Below are positions 43,525 through 54,213 of a stretch of DNA of 64,000 bases, piece after piece (the stretch's first letter is position 1; every line of letters starts with the position of its first letter). Location: assembly GCA_039818985.1 (NCBI GenBank), contig JBCBSU010000001.1, forward strand, positions 894,367 through 958,366, written 5' to 3'. The DNA comes from Pseudomonadota bacterium (GTDB lineage Bacteria; Pseudomonadota; Alphaproteobacteria; Sphingomonadales; Sphingomonadaceae). The position numbers and the translations under genes are program-made. The notes beneath the pieces are model-generated. The model was not told the origin of the DNA and ran no database searches. It saw only the letters and a list, made by a program, of their open reading frames with translations.

Positions 43525-46023
43525 ATGAGTGATAACAAAGAAGAAAAGCCAAAGCTGGGCCGTAAACCGCTGGGACTGAAGCGGTCGGTCGAGTCTGGCG
43601 AAGTGAAGCAGACGTTCAGCCATGGCCGCACCAACAAGGTGGTGGTCGAGGTCAAGCGCCGCAAGCTGGTCGGCAAGCCGGGGGCCAAGCCCGAGCCAGC
43701 ACCGGCACCTGCCCCCGCACCTGCTCCGGAAGCGAAGAAGCCCGAGGCCAAGGCTCCGGCCAAAAAGGCCAAGCCTGCCGGTGACGAAGTTCTGAGCCGC
43801 AAGGAGCGGCAGGAAAAGCTGCTGCGCGAAGCCGAAGAGGCGCGGCTGGCTGCGCTGGAAGATGCCCGCCGCCGTGAGGCCGAGGAAAAGACACGCAAGG
43901 CAGAAGAGGAAAAGGCGCGCGCCGAGCAGAATCGCAAGGCCAGCGCCGAAGCCGAGAAAGCTGCCGATGCCCCTGTTCCCGAAGCGGAACCGGTCAGCGA
44001 AAAGGCGCCGGAAGAGACCAAAACCAGTGCTCCCGCACCGCGCAAGTTTACCCCGGTATCACCGGCTAAGCGGCCCGAGCCGAAAAAACCGGCTCCCAAG
44101 CCGAGCCGTGACCGCAAGGAACGGCGCCAGTCGGGCAAGCTCACCGTCAACCGCGCGCTCAGCGAGGGCGATGGTGGCGCACGGGCGCGTTCACTGGCAG
44201 CGCTGAAGCGCGCGCGCGAAAAAGAAAAGCGGGCGCAAATGTCGGGTCAGCCGCGTGAAGCGCAACCCAAACAGTCACGCGAAGTGGTCGTGCCTGAGGC
44301 TATCACAGTACAGGAACTGGCGAACCGCATGGCCGAAAAGGGCGCGGATCTGGTCAAGTCGCTGTTCAAAATGGGGTCGATGGTGACGGTCAACCAGACC
44401 ATCGACCAGGATACTGCCGAGTTGTTGGTCGAGGAGTTTGGCCACAAGATCAAACGCGTCAGCGAAGCCGATGTCGAGATCGATACCGAAGCCGATGTCG
44501 ATCCGGAAGACACGCTCAAGTCACGTCCGCCGGTGGTCACCATCATGGGCCATGTCGACCATGGCAAGACCTCGCTGCTTGATGCACTACGCGGTACCGA
44601 TGTTGTCGCCGGTGAAGCGGGCGGCATTACCCAGCATATCGGCGCCTATCAGGTGAAGCTGAAATCGGGCGACAAGATCACTTTCCTCGACACGCCGGGC
44701 CATGCGGCTTTCTCCGAGATGCGTGCGCGCGGTGCCAATGTCACCGACATTGTGATCCTGGTGGTTGCCGCCGATGACGGGCTGATGCCGCAAACGATCG
44801 AGGCGATCAACCACACCAAGGCGGCCGATGTCCCGATGATTGTGGCGATCAACAAGATCGACAAGAACAGCGCCGAGCCGGACAATGTTCGCAACCGGTT
44901 GCTCGAGCATGAGGTGATCGTCGAGAAGCTGTCGGGTGAGGTGCAGGATGTCGAGGTATCGGCGCTGAAGGGTACCCATATCGACAAGCTGATCGAGGCG
45001 ATCACGCTGCAGGCCGAATTGCTCGAACTCAAGGCCAATCCAGATCGCGCCGCCGAAGGCGTGGTGATTGAGGCCAAGCTCGACAAGGGTCGCGGCCCGG
45101 TGGCAACGGTGCTGATCGAACGCGGTACGCTCAAGCGTGGCGATACCTTTGTGGTCGGCGAACATGCCGGCAAGGTGCGTGCGATGATTGACGACAAGGG
45201 CAAGCAGGTCAAGGAAGCAGGCCCGTCGCTGCCGGTCGAGGTACTCGGCCTGTCGGGTGTCCCCGGTGCCGGTGACAAGCTGACCGTGGTCGATAACGAA
45301 GCTCGTGCCCGCGAAGTTGCCGAATATCGCCAGCAAAAGGCACTCGAACAGCGTACCGCCATGGCACCGGCCTCGCTCGACAATATGTTCTCTGCATTGG
45401 GCGACAAGGCGATCGAATATCCGGTGGTGGTCAAGGCCGATGTGCAGGGTTCGGTCGAAGCGATTATCGGCAGCCTCAACAATATCTCGACCGATGATAT
45501 CAAGGCGCGGGTGCTGCACTCGGGCGTTGGCGGCATCACCGAGTCCGATGTGACGCTGGCCAAGGCATCGAACGCCCCGATTATCGGCTTCGGCGTCCGC
45601 GCCAATGCCAAGGCCCGCGAGATCGCCCAGCGCGATGGCGTCCGCTTCAAATATTTCGATGTGATCTATGACCTGATCGAGGACATCAAAGGCGAGATGG
45701 CGGGCGAGCTTGGTCCCGAGCGGATCGAGACGATTGTCGGTCAGGCCGAGGTCAAGGAAGTTTTCCCGGCGGGCAAGAAGGACAAGGCAGCCGGCCTGCT
45801 GGTCCTCGATGGCGTCATCAAAAAGGGCCACCATGCCCGTCTCATGCGCGAGGATGTCATTGTCTCGGCAACCACTATCGCTTCGCTGCGTCGGTTCAAG
45901 GACAATGTCGACGAGGTTCGTTCGGGTCTCGAATGCGGCGTGGTTCTGGAAGACACCAACGATATCAAGCCGGGCGATACCCTCGAAGTGTTCGATGTCG
46001 AGATGAAGGAGCGCACGCTCTGA
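43525..46023 (+). CDS. infB: Translation initiation factor IF-2
   Basis: 832-residue GTPase that places initiator tRNA on the ribosome. A long Lys/Glu/Ala/Pro-rich N-terminal region (about 1-250) precedes the G domain: GHVDHGKT near 342-349, DTPGHAAF and NKID. Domains II-IV follow and end in the compact C-terminal fMet-tRNA-binding domain. The ATG follows ylxR by 9 bp. Confidence 0.96.
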   Translation: MSDNKEEKPKLGRKPLGLKRSVESGEVKQTFSHGRTNKVVVEVKRRKLVGKPGAKPEPAPAPAPAPAPEAKKPEAKAPAKKAKPAGDEVLSRKERQEKLLREAEEARLAALEDARRREAEEKTRKAEEEKARAEQNRKASAEAEKAADAPVPEAEPVSEKAPEETKTSAPAPRKFTPVSPAKRPEPKKPAPKPSRDRKERRQSGKLTVNRALSEGDGGARARSLAALKRAREKEKRAQMSGQPREAQPKQSREVVVPEAITVQELANRMAEKGADLVKSLFKMGSMVTVNQTIDQDTAELLVEEFGHKIKRVSEADVEIDTEADVDPEDTLKSRPPVVTIMGHVDHGKTSLLDALRGTDVVAGEAGGITQHIGAYQVKLKSGDKITFLDTPGHAAFSEMRARGANVTDIVILVVAADDGLMPQTIEAINHTKAADVPMIVAINKIDKNSAEPDNVRNRLLEHEVIVEKLSGEVQDVEVSALKGTHIDKLIEAITLQAELLELKANPDRAAEGVVIEAKLDKGRGPVATVLIERGTLKRGDTFVVGEHAGKVRAMIDDKGKQVKEAGPSLPVEVLGLSGVPGAGDKLTVVDNEARAREVAEYRQQKALEQRTAMAPASLDNMFSALGDKAIEYPVVVKADVQGSVEAIIGSLNNISTDDIKARVLHSGVGGITESDVTLAKASNAPIIGFGVRANAKAREIAQRDGVRFKYFDVIYDLIEDIKGEMAGELGPERIETIVGQAEVKEVFPAGKKDKAAGLLVLDGVIKKGHHARLMREDVIVSATTIASLRRFKDNVDEVRSGLECGVVLEDTNDIKPGDTLEVFDVEMKERTL

Positions 46024-46054
46024 TCAGGCGTGATAGCAGAACAGGGGCAGGGCG

Positions 46055-46465
46055 ATGACCGAACAGCGCACATTGGCATCGCCATCGTCCGAGCTTATGG
46101 GCGTTAAGTCGGTCGATTATGACCGTGACACCGGCGTTGCGACGATGCATTTCGATGTGCCTGAGGTGTTCGCCAGCCCGCGCGGCTTCGTTCAGGGCGG
46201 CCTGATTGGCGGTTTTCTCGACGAGGTGATGGGGGCGGCAGCCTTTGGTTACAGCCAGAACAGGCTGCTGCCGCTGAACCTGGAGATGAGCATGAGCTAT
46301 TTGCGCCCGGTGCCGCTCGGTCAGTTGGTCGGCAAGGCGCAGGTGGTCAAAATGGGCCGCAATGTGGTGTTTGTTGAAGGCGAACTGCAGGACATGCAGG
46401 GCGTGACGCTGGTGCGTTCGACAACCACAGCATTGCTGACAGGGATACCCGATGGCAAAGTATAA
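46055..46465 (+). CDS. PaaI-type hotdog thioesterase
   Basis: 136 residues with the acyl-CoA thioesterase pattern [21 protein letters not shown] (Asp16 of the motif as the usual catalytic acid) and [16 protein letters not shown]. The substrate is not predictable. It sits between infB and rbfA and overlaps rbfA by 14 bp, so it is part of the operon although its link to translation is not obvious. Confidence 0.83.
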   Translation: MTEQRTLASPSSELMGVKSVDYDRDTGVATMHFDVPEVFASPRGFVQGGLIGGFLDEVMGAAAFGYSQNRLLPLNLEMSMSYLRPVPLGQLVGKAQVVKMGRNVVFVEGELQDMQGVTLVRSTTTALLTGIPDGKV

Positions 46466-46844
46466 TGACAGCTCACCCGAAGGCCGCTCGGTGCGCGTAT
46501 TGCGCGTCGGCGAGCAGGTGCGCCATGTGCTGTCCGAGCTGCTGATGCGCGGTGAGGTGCATGATGAAATGCTGACCGCGACGCATATCGCGATTACCGA
46601 GGTGCGGATGACGCCCGACCTGCGCAACGCGACGGTCTATGTCAAACCGTTGCTGGGCAAGGATGAGGAGGCGATCCTCAAGGCATTGCGGACCAACACC
46701 GCCTATTTCCAGCGCGAAGTCGCGTCGCGCGTGCGCACCAAATATGCGGCCAAGCTGAAATTCGTCGCTGATGACAGTTTCGATGAGGCCAGCCGGGTCG
46801 AGGCTCTACTCAGTGATCCCAAGGTTGCGCGGGATTTGGACTGA
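46452..46844 (+). CDS. rbfA: Ribosome-binding factor A
   Basis: 130-residue KH-like 16S rRNA maturation factor. It has [18 protein letters not shown] near the N-terminus and [19 protein letters not shown], typical of RbfA. The start overlaps the thioesterase gene. It is followed by a palindromic repeat before tdk. Confidence 0.94.
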   Translation: MAKYNDSSPEGRSVRVLRVGEQVRHVLSELLMRGEVHDEMLTATHIAITEVRMTPDLRNATVYVKPLLGKDEEAILKALRTNTAYFQREVASRVRTKYAAKLKFVADDSFDEASRVEALLSDPKVARDLD

Positions 46845-46850
46845 TCCAAA

Positions 46851-46934
46851 CCGTTCGTGCTGAGCTTGTCGAAGCACGTTTTGCAAGCTCGTGTATAATC
46901 GATAAGCGCCCTTCGACAAGCTCAGGGCTAACGG
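46851..46934. repeat. REP-like palindromic element
   Basis: Perfect 15-bp inverted repeat CTGAGCTTGTCGAAG (46860-46874) / CTTCGACAAGCTCAG (46911-46925), with outer CCGTT / AACGG. It lies 6 bp after rbfA. The core is the same as that in the RNase P RNA hairpin. It may stabilise or end the rbfA transcript. Confidence 0.8.
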
Positions 46935-46949
46935 TTATGGGTTGGCCCC

Positions 46950-47531
46950 ATGGCCAAGCTCTATTTCTACTATTCCTCGATGAATGCCGGCAAATCGACC
47001 ACCTTGTTGCAGGCGGCATTCAACTATGAAGAGCGCGGTATGGAAACCATGTTGTGGACCGCCGCACTCGATAATCGCAGCGGGCAGGGGATTATCAGCT
47101 CTCGCATCGGGCTGGAGCGGCAAGCGCATTGCTTTGAGGAAGAAACCGACCTGCTCGCCGCCATTGGTGCGGAACATGAACGACGGTCGCTTAACTGTGT
47201 GCTGATCGACGAGGCGCAATTTCTGTCCAAGGCCCAGGTGTTTCAACTGGCGCTGGTCTGCGACCGGCTGAAAATCCCGGTGCTGGCTTATGGCCTGCGC
47301 ACCGATTTCCAGGCCGAGCTTTTCCCCGGCAGTGCACAATTGCTCGCCATTGCAGACCAGCTGGTGGAGCTGAAAGCGATATGTTTTTGCGGGGCAAAGG
47401 CAACTATGAACCTGCGCGTCGATGCCGATGGTAATCCTGTCCGCGCAGGTGCGCAGACCGAGATTGGTGGCAATGACCGCTATGTCGCGCTGTGCCGCAA
47501 GCATTTCATGGAGCGTCTCGGTGACGGTTGA
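46950..47531 (+). CDS. tdk: Thymidine kinase
   Basis: 193-residue salvage enzyme phosphorylating thymidine. The P-loop is SSMNAGKST (9-17), followed by CVLIDEAQFL (DEAQ motif) and LAYGLRTDF. Zinc-binding Cys residues are near CFCGAK and the late ALCRKH. It is embedded between rbfA and truB, an unusual position, and overlaps the next gene. Confidence 0.93.
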   Translation: MAKLYFYYSSMNAGKSTTLLQAAFNYEERGMETMLWTAALDNRSGQGIISSRIGLERQAHCFEEETDLLAAIGAEHERRSLNCVLIDEAQFLSKAQVFQLALVCDRLKIPVLAYGLRTDFQAELFPGSAQLLAIADQLVELKAICFCGAKATMNLRVDADGNPVRAGAQTEIGGNDRYVALCRKHFMERLGDG

Positions 47532-48063
47532 GGCGCTTTCGGTGGTGCTGGAAGACCCACTGGTCCGGCTGGAGCCGCTGGCTGCGCATCATATTGAACC
47601 CCTGCGTGCTGCCTGTGCACGTGACCGGGAGATATGGGAGATTTATCCCTTTTCTATGCTTGATGACCAATTCGAGGCAGCGATGGAGCGGTTTCACCGG
47701 ACCAGCAACTGGGTGCGCTTTGCGGTGCTGCATCAGGGCAAAATCATCGGCATGACCAATTACATTAACCCCGATGCGGTCAACAAGGTCGTTGAAATTG
47801 GTGGCACCTATATCGAACCCGCCGCGCGTGGCACCGGGGTGAATGACAGCATGAAACGCCTGATGATCGATCGTGCCTTTGCCAGCGGCTTCACAAAGAT
47901 CGAATTTCGCGTCGACGGGCGCAACACCCGCTCGCAAGCGGCGGTGCTCAAGCTGGGCGCGATGCGCGAGGGCGTGCTGCGCAAGAACCGCATCACTTGG
48001 ACCGGTTATGTCCGTGACACCCATGTTTTCGGATTGCTCAGGGATGAGTGGCAGGGGCAATAA
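47521..48063 (+). CDS. RimJ/RimL-type GNAT acetyltransferase
   Basis: 180 residues: EDPLVRLEPLAAHHIEPL at the N-terminus and EIGGTYIEPAARGTGVNDSM (acetyl-CoA loop) with FRVDGRNTRSQAAVLKLGA define the ribosomal-protein-acetyltransferase-like subfamily. The GTG at 47521 has GGAGCG upstream and overlaps tdk by 11 bp. The substrate may be a protein N-terminus or a small amine; not determinable. Confidence 0.83.
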   Translation: MTVEALSVVLEDPLVRLEPLAAHHIEPLRAACARDREIWEIYPFSMLDDQFEAAMERFHRTSNWVRFAVLHQGKIIGMTNYINPDAVNKVVEIGGTYIEPAARGTGVNDSMKRLMIDRAFASGFTKIEFRVDGRNTRSQAAVLKLGAMREGVLRKNRITWTGYVRDTHVFGLLRDEWQGQ

Positions 48064-48064
48064 C

Positions 48065-49102
48065 ATGACCCGACCGCATGGCTGGATCATTCTCGACAAG
48101 CCGCTGGAGCTGAGTTCGACCCAGGCGGTAGGGGCGGTGAAGCGCAATTTGCGCGAGGCCGGAATAAAGGTCTCTGGCAAGGGTGGTGGTGTCACCAAGG
48201 TGGGGCATGGCGGTACGCTCGATCCGCTGGCCACGGGGGTATTGCCGATTGCGCTGGGCGAGGCGACCAAGCTGAGCGGGCGGATGCTCGATGCGGCCAA
48301 GAGTTACGATTTCACTATCCAGTTCGGCGCGGAGACGGATACGCTGGATACCGAAGGCGCTGTAGTGACCAAGAGCGCTCATCGTCCGACCTTGGCGGAT
48401 ATTGAGGCGGTACTACCGCGCTTTACCGGGCCGATAGAGCAGGTGCCGCCGGCCTATTCGGCGCTGAAAGTCGATGGCCAGCGGGCCTATGATCGGGCGC
48501 GCGCGGGCGAGCAGGTGGAGATGAAGCTGCGGGCGGTGACAATTCACAGCCTGTCCCTAAATTCCTCCCCGGGACGGGGAGGTGGCAGCGCGTCAGCGCT
48601 GACGGAGGGGGCTTTCAAGAACCACAATTCAAGCGGCATGTCCCCCTCCACCAGCTTCGCTGGTCCCCCTCCCCGTCCCGGGGAGGAATTAACGGATATC
48701 ACCCTTACAGCCCATGTTTCCAAGGGCACTTATATCCGCTCACTCGCCCGCGACATATCGCGTGCGTTGAACACGGTTGGCCATGTCACCATGTTGCGGC
48801 GGACAAAAGCGGGGCCTTTTGCGCTGGAACAAGCGATTTCGCTGGACAAGCTCAACGAAATCGGTAAAGGCGCGCCACTTGAAGACATAATCTTGCCATT
48901 TGAGGCAGGGCTGGACGGCATCCCGGCTCTTTCCCTCACCCCCGATCAGGCAAGGCGGGTCCGTCAGGGCCAGGTCGTGACCGGGATAGCCAGTGATGAC
49001 GGCGAATATTGGGTGCATGGCGGCGATATGGTCCCGCTGGCGCTGGTTTCGCTGGAAGCTTGCGAGCTTCGCGTCATTCGCGGCTTCAATATGAACATAT
49101 GA
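48065..49102 (+). CDS. truB: tRNA pseudouridine-55 synthase TruB with in-frame repeat insert
   Basis: 345-residue enzyme making pseudouridine 55 in the T loop of tRNAs. It opens GWIILDKPLELSST, has the catalytic Asp53 in GHGGTLDPLATGVL, then PPAYSALKVDGQRAY and SKGTYIRSLARDI. Between AVTIHSLSL (before residue 166) and LTDITLTAHVSKGTY the chain carries about 44 extra residues (166-209; Ser, Pro, Gly-rich) encoded by a DNA palindrome that stays in frame. AGGGG precedes the ATG. Confidence 0.94.
   Translation: MTRPHGWIILDKPLELSSTQAVGAVKRNLREAGIKVSGKGGGVTKVGHGGTLDPLATGVLPIALGEATKLSGRMLDAAKSYDFTIQFGAETDTLDTEGAVVTKSAHRPTLADIEAVLPRFTGPIEQVPPAYSALKVDGQRAYDRARAGEQVEMKLRAVTIHSLSLNSSPGRGGGSASALTEGAFKNHNSSGMSPSTSFAGPPPRPGEELTDITLTAHVSKGTYIRSLARDISRALNTVGHVTMLRRTKAGPFALEQAISLDKLNEIGKGAPLEDIILPFEAGLDGIPALSLTPDQARRVRQGQVVTGIASDDGEYWVHGGDMVPLALVSLEACELRVIRGFNMNI
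48560..48690. repeat. Palindromic repeat inserted in frame in truB
   Basis: The ends form a perfect 23-bp inverted repeat (48560-48582 with 48668-48690), each rich in CCTCCCC and GGGGAGG. An inner pair (around CGTCAGCGCTGACG and CCACCAGCTTCGCTGG) makes further hairpins. It is translated through without a stop. The location matches a surface loop between strands in TruB. Confidence 0.88.
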
Positions 49103-49120
49103 TGCTCGAGGAATGAAACC

Positions 49121-49390
49121 ATGTCGATTACTGCTGAACGCAAACAGGAACTGATCAAGGAATATGCCCGCGAAGAGGGCGATACAGGTTCCCCGGAAGT
49201 CCAGGTCGCGATCCTGACCGAGCGTATCAACACGCTCACCGATCACTTCAAATCGCACCACAAGGATAACCATTCGCGTCGTGGTCTGTTGATGATGGTC
49301 AACAAGCGCCGTTCGCTGCTCGATTATCTGCGTGGCAAGGACGCGCAACGCTATACCGACCTGATTGGCAAATTGGGTCTTCGCAAATAA
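49121..49390 (+). CDS. rpsO: 30S ribosomal protein S15
   Basis: 89-residue primary 16S rRNA-binding protein. The signature is complete: [40 protein letters not shown] and a C-terminal LIGKLGLRK. It precedes pnp, the classical pair in which both are subject to RNA-level control. Confidence 0.96.
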   Translation: MSITAERKQELIKEYAREEGDTGSPEVQVAILTERINTLTDHFKSHHKDNHSRRGLLMMVNKRRSLLDYLRGKDAQRYTDLIGKLGLRK

Positions 49391-49402
49391 GACTTTCAAG
49401 CG

Positions 49403-49427
49403 GGCGGCCCATTTCGGGCCGCTTTGC
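49403..49427 (+). terminator. Hairpin between rpsO and pnp
   Basis: GCGGCCC (49404-49410), loop ATTTC, GGGCCGC (49416-49422), then TTTGCTTA. A modest intrinsic terminator or processing hairpin in the 179-bp leader of pnp, which in many bacteria is where RNase III and PNPase autoregulate. Confidence 0.65.
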
Positions 49428-49569
49428 TTATGGGGCATATCGCACGCAATTCGGCGGCGAATGCCATGGGGCAACAGAAACACGCCCCGAACCGCGCGGC
49501 ACCGGACAGTGCCGCAACCAAAGAGGCCCCGCCCGGCATTAGGGTCGCGCGGGTTGAGAAGGAAAATCT

Positions 49570-51867
49570 ATGTTTGATGTGAAAACTGTATCTCTGGAAT
49601 GGGGCGGAAAAACCCTCACTCTGGAAACGGGCCGTATTGCCCGTCAGGCCGATGGCGCCGTGCTGGCGACCTATGGCGAAACCGTTGTTCTCTGTGCGGT
49701 CACCGCCGCACGTTCGGTTAAGGAAGGCCAGGACTTCTTCCCGCTGACTGTCCACTATCAGGAAAAATTCTCCGCTGCCGGCCGTATACCCGGTGGTTTT
49801 TTCAAGCGTGAGCGCGGCGCGACCGAGAAGGAAACGCTGACCAGCCGGTTGATCGACCGTCCGATCCGTCCGCTCTTCCCCGAAGGTTTCTACAACGAAA
49901 TCAACTGTATCTGCCAGGTGCTGAGCTTTGACGGCGAGACCGAGGCCGATATCGTTGCGATGATTGCGGCCTCTGCTGCGCTGACCATTTCCGGCGTGCC
50001 GTTTATGGGCCCGATTGGCGCGGCGCGCGTTGGCTTTATCGATGGCGAATATGTCCTCAACCCGAAGCAGGAAACCGCTCTGGAAGATGGTCGCCTCGAT
50101 CTGGTTGTTGCCGCGACCCAAGACGCGGTGATGATGGTTGAATCCGAAGCCAAGGAACTGACCGAAGATGAAATGCTCGGCGCAGTTCTGTTTGCGCATA
50201 ACGAGATTAAAACCGTTGTCGGAGCGATCATCGACTTGGCCGAACAGGCCGCCAAAGACCCTTGGGAGTTGGACGTTGTCGAGGACAAATCGGCCAAGCT
50301 GGAAGAACTGCGCGGTCTGATCGGTGACGATCTGGCAGCCGCCTACAAGATCACCGACAAGCAAGCGCGTCAGGATGCGATCAATGATGCGCGCGAAAAG
50401 GCACGCGAGCATTTCGAACCGCTGAAAGAAACAGACCCGGCGGAATATCTCGGCACGCTGAAGCTGGTGAAGAAGCTGGAAGCCAGCATTGTGCGCGGCG
50501 CAATCCTGAAAGATGGCCAGCGTATCGATGGCCGTAAGACCAACGAAGTGCGCCAGATCGAGAGCATGGTCGGCTTCCTGCCGCGTACCCATGGTTCGGC
50601 GCTGTTCACCCGGGGTGAAACCCAGGCAATCTGTACCACGACTTTGGGCACCAAGGATGCCGAGCAGATGATCGATGGCCTTGATGGCCTGACCTACAGC
50701 AATTTCATGCTGCACTATAACTTCCCGCCCTATTCGGTCGGTGAAGTGGGCCGCTTCGGCGCGCCGGGCCGTCGTGAGATTGGTCATGGCAAGCTGGCAT
50801 GGCGGGCGCTGCATCCGGTTCTGCCAGATGCCGAGGAGTTCCCGTACACCATCCGTATCTTGTCAGACATTACCGAGTCCAATGGTTCGTCCTCCATGGC
50901 GACCATTTGCGGCGGCTGTCTGTCGATGATGGATGCCGGTGTTCCGATCGAGCGTCCGGTGTCTGGCATCGCCATGGGCCTGATCCTGGAAGGCGATGAC
51001 TTTGCGGTTCTCTCCGATATTCTGGGTGATGAAGATCATCTCGGCGATATGGACTTCAAGGTGGCGGGTACCGAAAACGGCATCACCACCATGCAGATGG
51101 ACATCAAGATTGCCGGTATCACCGAGGAAATCTTCAAGGCTGCGCTGAACCAGGCCAAGGAAGGCCGGGCGCACATTCTGGGTGAGATGACCAAGGCTCT
51201 CGGTGCATCACGCACCGAAATGTCGCAGCACGCGCCGCGTATCGAGACGATGCAGATCGACAAGGCGAAGATCCGCGACGTGATCGGAACTGGCGGCAAG
51301 GTGATCCGCGAGATTGTCGCGGAAACCGGCGCCAAGGTCGATATTGACGATGAAGGCCTGATCAAGATTTCCTCGTCCGATGGCACGCAGATCGAGGCTG
51401 CCAAGGCCTGGATTGAAGGCATTGTCGAGGAAGCCGAAGTCGGCAAAATCTACAATGGCAAGGTCGTCAATCTGGTGGATTTCGGCGCGTTCGTGAACTT
51501 CATGGGCGGCAAGGACGGGCTGGTGCACGTCTCCGAAATCAAGAATGAGCGTGTCGAGAAGGTCTCTGACGAACTGTCCGAGGGGCAGGAAGTCAAGGTC
51601 AAGGTTCTCGAGATCGACCAGCGCGGCAAGGTTCGCCTGTCGATGCGCGTTGTCGATCAGGAAACCGGCGAAGAGCTGGAAGACACCCGTCCGCCCCGCG
51701 AGAACAAGCGCGGCGGCCGTGGCCCGCGTCGCGATGGTGATGGTGGCCGTGAAGGCGGTCGTGGCCGAGGTCGCGGACGCGGTCGTGGTCGCGGCGGTGA
51801 CAATGACGGTGGTGACAAGGGCGGCGACGCCCCGCTGCCCGATTTCATCAAAGGTGATGACGACTGA
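49570..51867 (+). CDS. pnp: Polynucleotide phosphorylase
   Basis: 765-residue 3'-5' exoribonuclease of the RNA degradosome. Two RNase PH-like domains ([20 protein letters not shown]-type core [17 protein letters not shown]), KH domain ([16 protein letters not shown]) and S1 domain ([18 protein letters not shown]). The C-terminus (about 712-765) is an Arg/Gly-rich, RGG-like stretch with an acidic end, beyond the S1 domain. The ATG follows GAAGGAAAATCT. Confidence 0.96.
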   Translation: MFDVKTVSLEWGGKTLTLETGRIARQADGAVLATYGETVVLCAVTAARSVKEGQDFFPLTVHYQEKFSAAGRIPGGFFKRERGATEKETLTSRLIDRPIRPLFPEGFYNEINCICQVLSFDGETEADIVAMIAASAALTISGVPFMGPIGAARVGFIDGEYVLNPKQETALEDGRLDLVVAATQDAVMMVESEAKELTEDEMLGAVLFAHNEIKTVVGAIIDLAEQAAKDPWELDVVEDKSAKLEELRGLIGDDLAAAYKITDKQARQDAINDAREKAREHFEPLKETDPAEYLGTLKLVKKLEASIVRGAILKDGQRIDGRKTNEVRQIESMVGFLPRTHGSALFTRGETQAICTTTLGTKDAEQMIDGLDGLTYSNFMLHYNFPPYSVGEVGRFGAPGRREIGHGKLAWRALHPVLPDAEEFPYTIRILSDITESNGSSSMATICGGCLSMMDAGVPIERPVSGIAMGLILEGDDFAVLSDILGDEDHLGDMDFKVAGTENGITTMQMDIKIAGITEEIFKAALNQAKEGRAHILGEMTKALGASRTEMSQHAPRIETMQIDKAKIRDVIGTGGKVIREIVAETGAKVDIDDEGLIKISSSDGTQIEAAKAWIEGIVEEAEVGKIYNGKVVNLVDFGAFVNFMGGKDGLVHVSEIKNERVEKVSDELSEGQEVKVKVLEIDQRGKVRLSMRVVDQETGEELEDTRPPRENKRGGRGPRRDGDGGREGGRGRGRGRGRGRGGDNDGGDKGGDAPLPDFIKGDDD

Positions 51868-51895
51868 TCGCACGATCAGGGCAAGAATTCATGAG

Positions 51896-51926
51896 AAGGC
51901 CGCCGGAGCGATCTGGCGGCCTTTTT
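51896..51926 (+). terminator. Intrinsic terminator of pnp
   Basis: AAGGCCGCC (51896-51904), 10-base loop, GGCGGCC (51915-51921) and TTTTT, 28 bp after the pnp stop. Confidence 0.9.
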
Positions 51927-52032
51927 CACGTCCGCTTCATTTTATATTCGCCAATATTCCCAAATTGCTGTTTTGCAACGCAGCGATTTACGCTTAGACT
52001 TGCATAAGCGGAATGGGGCGAAGGAGGGGGCG

Positions 52033-54213
52033 ATGCTGTTCAGAACAGGTGCATACGCAATCGTGGCGGCGTTGATGCTGCTCCTCGCTAGCGAACCAGC
52101 CAGCGCCAGCGCCGATTCCACCTGCTATCCTGAATGGGCGATCACCAATGCCAGCGACAATTGTGCCAATTTGGGGGTGATTTCACCGGGCAATGACAGC
52201 CGGGTCAACCTGTTTCTGCTGTTGTCGGACAGATATCCGCAAAGCGACCGTATCAGCCAACCGGATAATGGCTGGGAGGACCAGTTTGGCGAGACCTATT
52301 TCAACTGGCGTATATTGAGCCGGCTATGGCGTGGTGATCCGGATCGCGAATATCCCGAATTTTACGGCACGCGCTGTGGCAGCTATGTGCAGGGGACGCA
52401 GGATTTCGAAGCGGCGCTGAAAGCGGCGCGGGGGATCAGCCCCAAGGATCGCATCACGCTGATCGAGTCGCGTTTTGCGCTTTATGCCATCTGCGAGTTG
52501 CGCAGTGGCGGCAGCCGCTATAGCTGGCAGCGCGAAGAACCCGAAGAGGTTGCGCCCTTCTCCATGATACAGGCCGATGTTGCGCCTGGCCGGGCGCGTG
52601 AATTTCTACTCTATCTCAATGGCGCAGGGGCATTTTACAGCGAACAATTTGCGCGTGCCCAGACCATGTTCAAAAGCCTGAAAAATGCCAAAGACCCCTG
52701 GGTCAGAGAGGCATCGCGCTATATGCTGGGCAGAGTGGCGGTCAATCTGGCGCAGGCCAATGCCAATGATAAATGGGGCTATTTTGACCCTGGCAAGGCG
52801 GACAGGCAACACGCCATCGCTGCCGAAGCTGCCTTCAAGGCCTATCTGAAAGACTATCCGAAAGGGCGATATGCCGCCTCTGCGTCAGGGCTGGTGCGCC
52901 GTGCCTATTGGCTGTCACGGGATTTTGGCAAGCTGGCCCGTGCATATTATCGGGCACTGGGCAGTGCGGACCTTTTGGCCGACCGGGCCAGGCTGATCGA
53001 GGAGATCGATAACAATCTGTTATACGCACATATCGATCCTTATGCGGAAGAGATAAGCGCGCCGGGTTATGATGAACCGCCGATGCTGCGCGCGGCGCGT
53101 TTATTGCTCCAGATACGCTTCGCCGTTTCAGATGATGAGCCGAAGCTGAAACGCGCCTTTATCACCGGCCAGAAAGACCAATTTGGGACGCAGACCGCGC
53201 TCTACGAATTCATTCTCGCCAATTATGATTTCTACATCGCCCACGATTATCGCTCGGTGCTGACGCTGATCCCCGACGCGGCGCGGCAGGAAGACTTTTC
53301 CTATTTGCAATTCTCCCGTCAGGCGCTGCGCGGTCATGCATTGGCGATGCTTGAGGATCGTAATGAGGGCGGTTTCTGGCGCGATATGCTGGGTGGCAGC
53401 AAGGCGCGCTATCAGCAGGCGGTTGTCGAACTGGGGTTAGCCAGCTTCTATGAACGCAACGGCCAGTTGGACAGGGTTTTTGCCCCTGCTTCACCGATTA
53501 CCAAACCGGTTATTCGCAATATATTGCTGACCACTGTTGCCGGCCCGGACATGCTGCGCCGGGTGGTGGATAATGATAAGCGCCCGCAAAATGAGCGCGA
53601 TGTCGCGCTGTTTACACTGTTCTACAAACAGCTGAGCCGCGGCTATTATGGTGCTTTTGTCCGCGATAGTGCGCAGCGGCTCAAAGGCGCCGGTAACAGC
53701 GACGCCTGGGTTGGCGCAATCAGCTATCAGCAGGATATTCCGCTGGGGCTGTTCAGCGCCGGTAAGCGATCGGAAAATATCGACTGCCCGGCGCTTGTCG
53801 ATGTTGCGCGGGCATTGGCGGCCAATAAACAGGATTATAAGGGCAGACTATGCCTTGGCGATTTCTGGCGGCGCAACGGGTTTGACTATTTCGATCTGCG
53901 CACGCGTGGACGCTGGCGCTGGCTGGATCGCGGGGAAAATGCATCGCCGGTACTGGGTTCTTCCGAAGAGCTGTTCCCCGGTGAGCAAATACCGCGGCAG
54001 CAATTCTATCAGGATATTATCGCCGACAAAGCTGCACCGGCAAAATGGCGCAGCTATGCGTTGTACCGCGCGGTGCGTTGCTATGCACCATCGGGTGGCA
54101 ATAGCTGCGGCGGTGAGGATGTTACCGAGAATCAACGGCGCGACTGGTTCCGCGAGTTGAAGCGGCGTTATCCTGAATCGCGATGGGCCAAAGAACTGAA
54201 ATATTATTGGTGA
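52033..54213 (+). CDS. Secreted helical-repeat-like protein of unknown function
   Basis: 726 residues. The start is set by AAGGAGG five bases before ATG 52033 and by the signal peptide (VAALMLLLASEPASASA). The rest looks like helical TPR-type repeats (AAEAAFKAYLKDYPKGRYAASASGL broken near 265-289; LYRAVRCYAP near the end) with several Cys residues. No enzyme motif was found. It overlaps the next gene (GTGA), a pairing I recall in relatives, which suggests a joint periplasmic or cell-surface role. Confidence 0.65.
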   Translation: MLFRTGAYAIVAALMLLLASEPASASADSTCYPEWAITNASDNCANLGVISPGNDSRVNLFLLLSDRYPQSDRISQPDNGWEDQFGETYFNWRILSRLWRGDPDREYPEFYGTRCGSYVQGTQDFEAALKAARGISPKDRITLIESRFALYAICELRSGGSRYSWQREEPEEVAPFSMIQADVAPGRAREFLLYLNGAGAFYSEQFARAQTMFKSLKNAKDPWVREASRYMLGRVAVNLAQANANDKWGYFDPGKADRQHAIAAEAAFKAYLKDYPKGRYAASASGLVRRAYWLSRDFGKLARAYYRALGSADLLADRARLIEEIDNNLLYAHIDPYAEEISAPGYDEPPMLRAARLLLQIRFAVSDDEPKLKRAFITGQKDQFGTQTALYEFILANYDFYIAHDYRSVLTLIPDAARQEDFSYLQFSRQALRGHALAMLEDRNEGGFWRDMLGGSKARYQQAVVELGLASFYERNGQLDRVFAPASPITKPVIRNILLTTVAGPDMLRRVVDNDKRPQNERDVALFTLFYKQLSRGYYGAFVRDSAQRLKGAGNSDAWVGAISYQQDIPLGLFSAGKRSENIDCPALVDVARALAANKQDYKGRLCLGDFWRRNGFDYFDLRTRGRWRWLDRGENASPVLGSSEELFPGEQIPRQQFYQDIIADKAAPAKWRSYALYRAVRCYAPSGGNSCGGEDVTENQRRDWFRELKRRYPESRWAKELKYYW

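Noticed and set aside
43652-43894. Leftward open frames opposite the infB N-terminal region
   Set aside because: Shadows of the Ala/Lys/Glu/Pro-rich low-complexity region of IF-2.
46851-46934. CRISPR-like or tRNA-like element
   Set aside because: It is a single inverted repeat without repeated units or spacers; no CRISPR array or cas gene is present in the window.
48541-48729. truB read as broken or frameshifted
   Set aside because: The frame stays open through the palindromic insert and the conserved SKGTYIR region follows in frame.
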